Shown here one piece after another: positions 1 through 6,944 of a DNA stretch of 16,204 nt. A model generated the notes under the pieces. The model was not told the DNA's origin. It did no database searches and saw only the letters and a program-made list of their open reading frames with translations. The stretch comes from Clostridiales bacterium. GTDB taxonomy: Bacteria > Bacillota > Clostridia > Oscillospirales > Oscillospiraceae. Position 1 is the stretch's first letter; every line of letters starts with the position of its first letter. The position numbers were made by a program, and so were the translations under genes. Location of the stretch: NCBI GenBank assembly GCA_012728025.1, contig JAAYFX010000066.1, forward strand, positions 1 to 16,204. Direction: 5' to 3'.

Positions 1-687
1 AACCATGAAAAGGCACCGGAGCTAAAAGATGTTAATGTCAGAAAAGCCATTGCCTATGGGATTGACAGAAATGATTTGATTGACAAGGTGGCAAGGGGAG
101 CGGCCATCTTTGCGGGAGAGGGCTACATCCCCCAAGAGAGCATCTGGTACAACGAAGACGTCCCCGCCTACAACCATGATGTTGAAAAGGCAAAACAGCT
201 TCTCGAAGGAAAAACTTACAGCTTTGTTCTGACAATTTCATCATCCTCTGACGAGGTGAGAATGGCGGAGCTTATTAAGCTCAATCTTGCGGAGATTGGC
301 ATAGACATTACTGTTGAGAGCGTTGATTCAAAAACCAGAGATTCCATGTATAAGGATGGAGATTATCAGCTTATTTTGAATGGCTACGGCGGATGGGGAG
401 GAGACCCCCAGCTATTAATCAGCCAATATGCTAAGGGTGCTATACAGGGCTATAACAATGAGGAAATCGACAGATTATGTCAGGAGCAGCTTATGGAAAC
501 TGACCCCATTAAGCGCAAGGAAATTGTAAATGAGCTTCAGCTTCTCATTGCCGAGGAAGTTCCTCAGTTGCCCCTATACAACACCAAGGGAATGTCGGTA
601 TACAGACCGGATAAATATGACGGCTGGACATATATGTTTGACCATCATGAAACCACACATCCCAAGATTTCTTACTTAGATGAATAA
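1..687 (+). CDS. ABC importer solute-binding protein, family 5 (partial, 5' end outside window)
   Basis: This is the C-terminal 228 residues of an extracytoplasmic solute-binding protein of the peptide/nickel (SBP_bac_5) class, which captures the ligand outside the membrane and hands it to the permeases encoded next. The frame is open from base 1, so the first Met (base 76) is internal and the true start lies upstream. The opening residues LKDVNVRKAIAYGIDRNDLI match the conserved 'xVRxAlxyaiDRxxi' block of the family. Further family traits are a segment of the type IDITVESVD followed by a Gly/Trp-rich stretch (GYGGWGGDP) and the closing lobe around QLPLYNTKGMSVYRPDKYDGW. The N-terminal signal peptide and lipobox are not visible. 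The stop codon overlaps the next start by one base (taATGa), so the downstream permease is translationally coupled. Family assignment is firm; peptide, nickel or metallophore specificity cannot be read from this part. Confidence 0.9.
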   Translation, partial: NHEKAPELKDVNVRKAIAYGIDRNDLIDKVARGAAIFAGEGYIPQESIWYNEDVPAYNHDVEKAKQLLEGKTYSFVLTISSSSDEVRMAELIKLNLAEIGIDITVESVDSKTRDSMYKDGDYQLILNGYGGWGGDPQLLISQYAKGAIQGYNNEEIDRLCQEQLMETDPIKRKEIVNELQLLIAEEVPQLPLYNTKGMSVYRPDKYDGWTYMFDHHETTHPKISYLDE

Positions 688-1664
688 TGAAAACTACTAC
701 GAAAAAAACTTTGGAATACCTGTTGACTTTATTTGTTATTATAACGCTTAACTTTTTTATCCCGCGTATTATGCCGGGGGACCCTTTTACCTTCGTTTCC
801 TCAGAGGAAAACAGTGTAAATACTGTATATTCAGATGAGGAGGTCGCAAGGCTAAAAGAATACTACGGTCTTGATAAGCCTTTGGCAGAGCAATACGGCA
901 ACTATTTAAAAAACACAATAAAGGGCGACTTTGGATACAGCATTTATTTTAACGACACTGTGCTTAATCTTATCGGGGGGCGCATAGTTTATACGCTCCC
1001 CATAGCCCTTGCTTCTTTGGTTTTAAGTTGTGTTCTTGGCTGTCTTTTGGGCTGCGTTTCGGCATATCACAGGAACAGGTTTTTTGACAGGAGCTCCTAC
1101 TTGCTTATAACAGTTTTTTCTCAAATCCCTTCGTTTATAATTGGTATTTTCTTTCTGTTTACCTTTGCAGGAAAGTTAGGCTGGTTCCCCCTTTCAGGCG
1201 CAATGACCATTTTTGCAACCTATGATACCCCCCTTGCGCAAATCAGGGACATTTTGCACCATGCTTTTCTTCCGGTGCTGACCCTGACCCTTGCCCATAT
1301 CGGAGAGTTTTACCTCCTTTCAAGAAACAGCATGATTTCTGTGCTGTCAAAAGATTATATCACCACAGCGAAGGCGAAGGGGCTGGCAAAAAAACGTGTA
1401 CTCTACGTACACGCCTTAAAAAATGCGGTGCTGCCGATTATTACAAGGCTGTGCATGAGTCTCGGCACTATTTTGGGCGGAGCGGTACTGATTGAAAATG
1501 TCTTTAATTATCCGGGGCTTGGAACAATGATGCGGCAGGCCATTACGTACAGGGACTACACGCTTATTCAGGGCATCTTCCTGTTTTTTGCAGTCTCCGT
1601 ACTTTTGATGAATGCACTTGCGGATATCCTGTATAGAAAGCTTGACCCGAGGGTGGCACAATGA
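687..1664 (+). CDS. ABC importer permease, DppB/NikB type
   Basis: A 325-residue inner-membrane permease, normal length for the DppB/OppB/NikB family. It forms half of the transmembrane channel with the next gene product. The N-terminal helix (about residues 10-28) is followed by the typical block with PGDPF (30-34), YGLDKPLAEQYGNYL (60-74) and GDFGYSI (80-86). About five more helices follow, near 100-125, 135-160, 190-212, 245-268 and 292-314. The EAA coupling loop that contacts the ATPase is at about 225-250 (TTAKAKGLAKKRVLYVHALK). A NYPGLG block (274-279) follows, as usual. The start at 687 overlaps the stop of the binding protein and the stop overlaps the next ATG by four bases. This is a single coupled operon. 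Substrate is not deducible. Confidence 0.92.
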   Translation: MKTTTKKTLEYLLTLFVIITLNFFIPRIMPGDPFTFVSSEENSVNTVYSDEEVARLKEYYGLDKPLAEQYGNYLKNTIKGDFGYSIYFNDTVLNLIGGRIVYTLPIALASLVLSCVLGCLLGCVSAYHRNRFFDRSSYLLITVFSQIPSFIIGIFFLFTFAGKLGWFPLSGAMTIFATYDTPLAQIRDILHHAFLPVLTLTLAHIGEFYLLSRNSMISVLSKDYITTAKAKGLAKKRVLYVHALKNAVLPIITRLCMSLGTILGGAVLIENVFNYPGLGTMMRQAITYRDYTLIQGIFLFFAVSVLLMNALADILYRKLDPRVAQ

Positions 1665-2497
1665 AAAAAGTTGCAAAGTTTTTTAATAAATGCAGCCTTG
1701 GCGGAAAGCTGTCCATACTGTTTCTCATATTTCTTATGCTTATGGCCGTTTTCGGAACCATCTTTGCCAGACACTCGGCCTTCATTCCCTCAGGCTCTGC
1801 CTTCACAGCTCCAAATTCCGAGCATTTTTTAGGTACGGATGACTTGGGCATTGACCTTTGGGCACAGCTTTGCGAAGGGGCGAAGCTAAGTTTAACCATT
1901 GGGATATGCAGTGCCCTTTTATCGGGGATTGCGGGTAGCTTTATCGGCATTATCTGCGGCTATTACGGCGGTGTACTTGACAAAATCGTTATGCGCATTT
2001 CCGATATTTTAATTGCCATACCAAGTCTGCCTTTGATGATTGTTATGGGAGTCTTTTTCGGTGCGGCAATAAGAAACATCATCTTAGTCTTAGCAATCTT
2101 TTCATGGACAGGCCCTGCGAGAATAGCCCGCTCAAAGGTAATTTCCTTGAAAGAAGAAAAGTTTATAAAAATTGCCGAAAGTTATGGCGGCGGAATTTTC
2201 TATCTGACCTTTAAGCACTTTCTGCCTGCGGTTTTCCCTATTGTGATGGTAAGCTTTATTAGACTCATAAATCGTGGAATTGTGTCGGAAGCCAGTCTTT
2301 CTTTTTTGGGGCTTGGTGACCCAACGGCAAAAAGCTGGGGGCTGATATTAAACCATGCCATAAGCTTTAAGGCGATTTATTTTACGGATTTTTGGAAATG
2401 GTGGCTGGTTGGCCCCTTTGCGGCCATAACACTGACGGTTCTTTCCATTGCAATTCTTGCAAGGGATACGGAGAAATTCTTGAATGTGAAACTTTAG
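1661..2497 (+). CDS. ABC importer permease, DppC/NikC type
   Basis: A 278-residue partner permease of the DppC/OppC/NikC family. The first membrane helix is at about residues 17-36. The family block after it reads HFLGTDDLGIDLWAQL (55-70); many relatives have 'GTDxLGRD', so the usual Arg is Ile64 here. Later helices lie around 78-104, 122-150, 190-205 and 248-267. The EAA-like coupling loop is at about 167-195 (KFIKIAESYGGGIFYLTFKH). A conserved SLSFLGLGDP segment (212-221) and the W226 region are present. The ATG lies in the 4-base ATGA overlap with the preceding permease. It should pair with that protein and with the fused ATPase encoded 12 bases downstream. No substrate call is possible. 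Confidence 0.92.
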   Translation: MKKVAKFFNKCSLGGKLSILFLIFLMLMAVFGTIFARHSAFIPSGSAFTAPNSEHFLGTDDLGIDLWAQLCEGAKLSLTIGICSALLSGIAGSFIGIICGYYGGVLDKIVMRISDILIAIPSLPLMIVMGVFFGAAIRNIILVLAIFSWTGPARIARSKVISLKEEKFIKIAESYGGGIFYLTFKHFLPAVFPIVMVSFIRLINRGIVSEASLSFLGLGDPTAKSWGLILNHAISFKAIYFTDFWKWWLVGPFAAITLTVLSIAILARDTEKFLNVKL

Positions 2498-2509
2498 CGG
2501 AGGGCTGAT

Positions 2510-4213
2510 ATGAATAAAGAAGCTTTATCTATAAAAGACCTTTCTGTCACTTACAGTACGTCGGGATATGTGACCCAAGCGGTCAAAAACCTTTCCTTTG
2601 AACTGGAACGGGGAGAGCGTTTGGGTATTATCGGTGAATCGGGAAGCGGCAAAACCACAACGGCTCTTGCGATTATGGGGCTTCTTTCCTCTCAAGCTAA
2701 GGTAAGCGGCGAAGTTACTTATAATGGCAAAAACCTTTTGAGCTTAAGCGAGGAGGAGCGCAACTGCTGCCGTTGGAAAAAGATTGCCATTGTTTTTCAA
2801 AACAGCTTGGATATATTAAATCCCGTTCTCACCGTTAGGGCGCAAATAGCAGAGTGTATTGACCGGCATTTATGTATGTCCAAGGAAAATACCGAAGAGA
2901 GGGTGTTGGAGCTTCTCCGACAGGTGGGACTGGACAGAAAATGGGCAGACTGCTATCCAAACCAGCTTTCCGGCGGTATGCGCCAGCGGGTACTCATTGC
3001 AATGGCCCTTTCCTGTGACCCAGAGGTGCTGATTGTGGACGAGCCGACAACGGCCCTTGATGCAGTTGCAAAAAATGATATTATTGCCCTGCTGTCGAGG
3101 ATACAAAAAGAAAAAAACTTGGCCTTGATTGTGTCCTCCCATGAAATGAGTACAATTCAAAAGCTGACGGATAAAACCATGGTTATGTATATGGGCAGCG
3201 TGGTGGAGTGCGGAAGGACAAAAGAGGTTATTTTCAATCCTAGGCATCCCTACACCAGAGGCTTAATTAACTCCTCCACCCAGATTAACTGCTTTCGTGA
3301 CCTTTGGGGAATTCCGCAGGAGAATATGAGCAAAAAGGCGGAAGGCTGCTCCTTTTATAAGCGCTGCTGCCAAAGCACAGACAAATGCGCCAGACTTAGG
3401 CCGCCCCTTGAAAAATGTGGAGAAGACCACTGTGTGGCGTGTAACAGAGGCGGTATTTTAAAGCTTTTGGAGGGGCGAAATATTGTAAAAAGCTATAAAA
3501 TCAAAAGCGGAAAGATAGCCGCCTGCAAAAACGTTGACCTTAGCATACACTCGGGTGAAGTGGTTGCTTTAATAGGTGAATCCGGCTCAGGCAAAACAAC
3601 CCTTGCGAACATCCTTTGCGGTATGCTTTCAAAAGACGGGGGAGAAGTGCTTTTCGAAGGGGAAAAAATCCGTGGATTTGACGCTACTCGCAGATATGAC
3701 GGCATTCAGATTACCTTTCAGGATTCCTTTTCATCGATAGATGAGCATTTTACTGTTTATCAGGTGATAGAAGAGCCATTGCGGCTGCTTAAAATCGGCA
3801 CAAAGGAAGAACGCCGTGAGATGGTTGAGCAGGCGCTATGGGATGTCCAGCTTCCGAATAGCGAGGAGTTTTACTCCAAAAAATGTTTCATGCTCAGTGG
3901 AGGTCAGCGCCAGCGAGTGGCTATTGCCCGAAGCCTGATTATGCGTCCAAAGCTTCTTATTGCGGATGAAATAAGCTCTATGCTCGACCCTTCTACACAG
4001 GCGAATATCCTGCGTCTGCTCAAGGGACTTCAAAACTCTAAGGGCTTTTCCATGCTTTATATCACCCATGACCTATCCCTTGCAAAGAAAATTGCAGATA
4101 GGGTTTACATTATGAAAAACGGAGAAATTATTGAAGAAGGCTCTGCACTGACAGTGTTTATGAATCCGGAAAGCGAATATACAAAGCGGCTGCTCAAGTG
4201 TGCGGATTTATAA
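2510..4213 (+). CDS. Fused double ATPase of peptide/nickel ABC importer (DppD-DppF type)
   Basis: A 567-residue protein with two complete ABC ATPase domains, where most Opp/Dpp/Nik systems use two separate genes. Domain 1: Walker A GESGSGKT (42-49), Q-loop Q97, signature LSGGM (153-157), Walker B with catalytic E178, switch H211. The linker is an oligopeptide-transporter C-terminal domain (oligo_HPY) ending NPRHPYTRGL and a Cys-rich stretch with C280, C286, C287, C293, C303, C308 and C311. Domain 2: Walker A 356-363, Q404, signature LSGGQ (462-466), Walker B with E487, H520. All catalytic residues are present in both halves, so two active sites are expected. In related DppD proteins this Cys pattern carries an iron-sulfur cluster; that is known family behaviour, not seen here. 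The ribosome site GGAGGG precedes the ATG. The 3' end leads straight into the methyltransferase gene. Confidence 0.93.
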   Translation: MNKEALSIKDLSVTYSTSGYVTQAVKNLSFELERGERLGIIGESGSGKTTTALAIMGLLSSQAKVSGEVTYNGKNLLSLSEEERNCCRWKKIAIVFQNSLDILNPVLTVRAQIAECIDRHLCMSKENTEERVLELLRQVGLDRKWADCYPNQLSGGMRQRVLIAMALSCDPEVLIVDEPTTALDAVAKNDIIALLSRIQKEKNLALIVSSHEMSTIQKLTDKTMVMYMGSVVECGRTKEVIFNPRHPYTRGLINSSTQINCFRDLWGIPQENMSKKAEGCSFYKRCCQSTDKCARLRPPLEKCGEDHCVACNRGGILKLLEGRNIVKSYKIKSGKIAACKNVDLSIHSGEVVALIGESGSGKTTLANILCGMLSKDGGEVLFEGEKIRGFDATRRYDGIQITFQDSFSSIDEHFTVYQVIEEPLRLLKIGTKEERREMVEQALWDVQLPNSEEFYSKKCFMLSGGQRQRVAIARSLIMRPKLLIADEISSMLDPSTQANILRLLKGLQNSKGFSMLYITHDLSLAKKIADRVYIMKNGEIIEEGSALTVFMNPESEYTKRLLKCADL

Positions 4214-4230
4214 AAAGAAAGGAATTTGAG

Positions 4231-5043
4231 ATGAATATTGATACGATAAAACAGTTGTGGGTTCCACGCTATAATGACCCCAAGGCAAGCCTTGATTGGT
4301 GGAACGGCAAGGCGGCAAAATTCTCAACCAAGGAGCTGCCCACAGCCGAAACAAGTCTTGCCATGAAACTTATAGAGCAGGAGAATATGCTTTGCAAGGG
4401 AGATAAAAGCTTGGATGTGGGCTGCGGCTGCGGAAGGTTTTCCTTTGCCTTAGAAGCTCTTGGTGCTGTGCCAACAGCCACAGACTTTTCGCCGGAAATG
4501 ATAAAACAGGCAGAGGAAAGAGGACTTTTGGAAGAGTCAAGGATTTCTTTTTCCGTAGATAATTGGCACACATTGGACTTGAAGAGCAAGGGCTGGGAAA
4601 AGGAATTTGACCTTGTTTTAGCGAATATGACTCCGGCGATTGCCTCTGCCGACAGCTTTCTTAAGCTGATTGAGGCCAGCCGAGGCTGGGTGTTAATGGT
4701 AAAGCCTACAAGACGGAGTAATGCTGTTTTTGACGAGCTTCTCCGCTTGGTTTGTGCCGACGAAGACCGGAAAACTCTTGATGAAAGTCTAGCCTATGCC
4801 TTTGATTTGGCTTGGATGACCGGAGGACAGCCAAAGCTTGAGTATCAGCAGCAGGTATGGGAAAGCAAGCAGCCTCTTGAGGAGGCAGTCAGCGAATATA
4901 CAAACCGCATTTCGTCTCAGCATGAGCTTTCGGCGGGAGACAAAGAAAAAATCAGGGGCTATCTTGAAAGCATAGCCATCGAAGGTCAAGTAAGCGAAAC
5001 GAGCCACACTAATATTGCCGCAATGTATTGGAAAGTTAACTAG
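4231..5043 (+). CDS. Class I SAM-dependent methyltransferase linked to the ABC importer
   Basis: A 270-residue Rossmann-fold methyltransferase. Motif I is LDVGCGCGRF (61-70), the SAM ribose-binding acidic residue is D85 in ATDFSPEM, and the motif IV region is DLVLANMTPA (127-136). The methyl acceptor is not apparent. I chose the ATG at 4231 over an in-frame ATG at 4198 because 4231 has a good ribosome site (AAAGGAA, 4217-4223). The earlier start would lie inside the ATPase gene without such a site. The gene starts 17 bases after the ATPase stop and ends before a strong terminator, so it is the last gene of the importer operon. That placement suggests it modifies the imported ligand or a small molecule made for export and uptake. 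This is inference only. Family call is secure; substrate unknown. Confidence 0.88.
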   Translation: MNIDTIKQLWVPRYNDPKASLDWWNGKAAKFSTKELPTAETSLAMKLIEQENMLCKGDKSLDVGCGCGRFSFALEALGAVPTATDFSPEMIKQAEERGLLEESRISFSVDNWHTLDLKSKGWEKEFDLVLANMTPAIASADSFLKLIEASRGWVLMVKPTRRSNAVFDELLRLVCADEDRKTLDESLAYAFDLAWMTGGQPKLEYQQQVWESKQPLEEAVSEYTNRISSQHELSAGDKEKIRGYLESIAIEGQVSETSHTNIAAMYWKVN

Positions 5044-5144
5044 CTTTTAAAAGTCGTAACTAACTGCTTTTTTTAGATTGAATGGCAGGCGAAAAGTTAA
5101 GACAGCATCTTATTTCAATATTTAAACAATAGTAAAAATGAAAG

Positions 5145-5178
5145 AAAGATACCCTGTCATATTGACAGGGTATCTTTT
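5145..5178 (+). terminator. Rho-independent terminator of the ABC importer operon
   Basis: A perfect 15-bp stem (5145-5159 with 5163-5177) closed by a TAT loop is followed by a short T run. It lies about 100 bases after the methyltransferase stop. The opposite strand also has a T-rich flank, so it could work in both directions. Confidence 0.82.
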
Positions 5179-5288
5179 GCACTGATAAATATTATAAGAA
5201 AATCTTGCAAGGTTCAATAATTGATATAACACAAGCATGATACATAGAGGATGATGAAAGAAGTAGTATAGCGTCATAGAAGATACCG

Positions 5289-5318
5289 TTGACAAGCTGC
5301 TTACAAAAGCCGTAGAAT
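5289..5318 (+). promoter_or_regulatory. Sigma-A type promoter for the DUF2130 gene
   Basis: TTGACA (5289-5294, full match to the -35 consensus) and TAGAAT (5313-5318, five of six -10 bases) are separated by 18 bases. Transcription would start near 5325, giving a leader of about 95 bases before the TTG start at 5421. The rest of the gap from 5179 to 5420 is AT-rich with no gene that I can support. Confidence 0.6.
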
Positions 5319-5420
5319 AAAGACTAGGGTTAAATTTAATTAAAAAGATGTTTCGTATAAATTATTGAAAAATAAAGTTACGGAATGTAATATAAATAGT
5401 TTCCGGAGAGGAGGAGAACA

Positions 5421-6728
5421 TTGAACGAAATAAAATGTCCTAATTGCGGACAAGTATTTAAAGTTGATGAATCGGGCTTTGAGAGTATCGTAAAACAGGT
5501 GCGTGACCATGAATTTGAAAAAGAATTGCAAAACCGTGAATCGCTGATGAAACAGGATAAAGAAAATGCGATTAAACTGGCTGAGGCTAACACAAAAACG
5601 GCTTTACAAGATGAGGCTTCAAAAAAAGATGCGGAGATTGCAGAACTTAAGGCAAAAATTGAGGCATTTGGAACAGACAAAATACTTGCTGTAACAGAAG
5701 CGGTTGCAAAAGTTGAAAAAGAACGGGACGCTCTGGCAGGCGAGCTTAAGGCCAAAGAACTTGAAAAACAGCTGGCTGTCTCTGAAGCGGTTACTAAAAT
5801 TGAAAAGGAAAGGGATACACTGGTTAGTGAACTTAAATCCAAGGAATCCGAGCAAAAGCTTCTTGAAGTTAGTCTTAAAGAAAAGCATCTTGCCGAACTT
5901 AAATCCAAGGACGAGATAATTGCCTACTATAAAGATATGAAAGCCAAGCTTTCCACCAAGATGGTTGGCGAAACTCTGGAGCAACACTGTGAGGTGCAGT
6001 TTAATCAAATCCGAGCTACGGCTTTCCCCATGGCATACTTTGAAAAAGATAACGATGCCCGAACGGGAAGCAAGGGAGATTATATCTATCGTGAGTCTGA
6101 TGGTGAGGGCAACGAAATAATTTCCATTATGTTTGAAATGAAAAATGAGGAAGACGGAACAGCTACCAAGAAAAAGAATGAAGATTTCTTCAAGGAGCTT
6201 GATAGGGACCGCAGGGAAAAAGAATGTGAATATGCTGTGCTGGTATCCCTGCTTGAGCCGGACAATGAGCTATATAATTCCGGCATTGTGGATGTTTCCC
6301 ACCGCTTTCCAAAGATGTATGTAATAAGGCCGCAGTTTTTTATCCCGATGATTACTGTTTTGCGAAATGCCGCCATGAACTCGCTGAAATACAAATCAGA
6401 GCTTGAACTGATGCGCAATCAAAATATAGACATTACAAACTTTGAAGAGAATATCGAAATATTTAAAAAAGGTTTTGCTCGAAATTACGAGTTGGCCAGT
6501 CGCAGGTTTAAGGCGGCAATCGAGGAGATTGATAAAACCATTAAAAGTCTTGAAAAGATTAAAGAGAACCTTTTCAGGTCAGAGGATAATTTGCGACTTG
6601 CCAATAATAAAGCTGAGGATTTAACCATAAAAAGACTGGCACGGGGAAATCCCACAATGACAGCTAAGTTTGCAGAGCTTAAAGAGACTGAGAGCTGCGG
6701 GGAAAATGAATTACCAATTTATGACTAG
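5421..6728 (+). CDS. DUF2130 domain protein: CxxC, coiled coil, PD-(D/E)XK-like domain
   Basis: A 435-residue protein of the DUF2130 family. The start is TTG, set by an excellent AGGAGG site (5409-5414) six bases upstream. The N-terminus has one CPNC pair (C6, C9) and conserved-looking QVFKVDESGFESIV. Residues about 30-180 are a long charged coiled coil that contains a 29-residue tandem duplication (89-117 and 118-146). The C-terminal domain has an ordered set of acidic residues resembling a PD-(D/E)XK nuclease core: E184 in a helix, D220 in GSKGDY, and E239-x-K241 in MFEMKNE. It closes with another helical region (about 350-410). Function has not been established for this family to my knowledge; a nuclease activity is inferred from the motif only. 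It stands alone with its own promoter and faces the chemoreceptor gene. Confidence 0.85.
   Translation: MNEIKCPNCGQVFKVDESGFESIVKQVRDHEFEKELQNRESLMKQDKENAIKLAEANTKTALQDEASKKDAEIAELKAKIEAFGTDKILAVTEAVAKVEKERDALAGELKAKELEKQLAVSEAVTKIEKERDTLVSELKSKESEQKLLEVSLKEKHLAELKSKDEIIAYYKDMKAKLSTKMVGETLEQHCEVQFNQIRATAFPMAYFEKDNDARTGSKGDYIYRESDGEGNEIISIMFEMKNEEDGTATKKKNEDFFKELDRDRREKECEYAVLVSLLEPDNELYNSGIVDVSHRFPKMYVIRPQFFIPMITVLRNAAMNSLKYKSELELMRNQNIDITNFEENIEIFKKGFARNYELASRRFKAAIEEIDKTIKSLEKIKENLFRSEDNLRLANNKAEDLTIKRLARGNPTMTAKFAELKETESCGENELPIYD
5685..5858 (+). repeat. Tandem 87-bp duplication inside the DUF2130 coiled coil
   Basis: Two adjacent in-frame units, 5685-5771 and 5772-5858, encode 29 residues each. 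Both start LAV(T/S)EAV and share K(V/I)EKERD, L(A/V)(G/S)ELK and a closing glutamate-rich segment. The DNA copies have diverged at many third positions, so the duplication is not recent. Confidence 0.8.
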
Positions 6729-6794
6729 CCATATAAGTCTCTGTTTTAGCTGGCGTTTTGAATAGTTATTACATTTGCAATAAAAGACATATTA

Positions 6795-6839
6795 AATACG
6801 GTGGCTCGGATTGGATTTTCAAACCCGAGCCACCGTATT
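6795..6839. terminator. Hairpin between convergent genes, probable bidirectional terminator
   Basis: A perfect 15-bp GC-rich stem (6795-6809 with 6825-6839) has a 15-base loop that can add three more pairs. It sits between the DUF2130 stop and the chemoreceptor stop, which face each other. T runs on either side are short and broken (CTTATCTTTTC on the + strand), so termination efficiency is uncertain. Confidence 0.6.
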
Positions 6840-6944
6840 AATTAATCCTTATCTTTTCTTAAAAGAAGGGGATGTTATTAAGTATTTACCATTATGATTT
6901 TCCAATGTCTTTCAAAGATGGCACCCTTGCTTATTCCATCTGCA

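Noticed and set aside
4198..4230. Upstream ATG start for the methyltransferase
   Set aside because: It lies within the ATPase gene without a ribosome site, whereas the ATG at 4231 has AAAGGAA at a proper distance.
5264..5320. Short frame ending VIEDTVDKLLTKAVE before the DUF2130 promoter
   Set aside because: Bounded by stops, no start codon, and overlaps a good TTGACA/TAGAAT promoter. It could be a decayed gene end but is too short to support.
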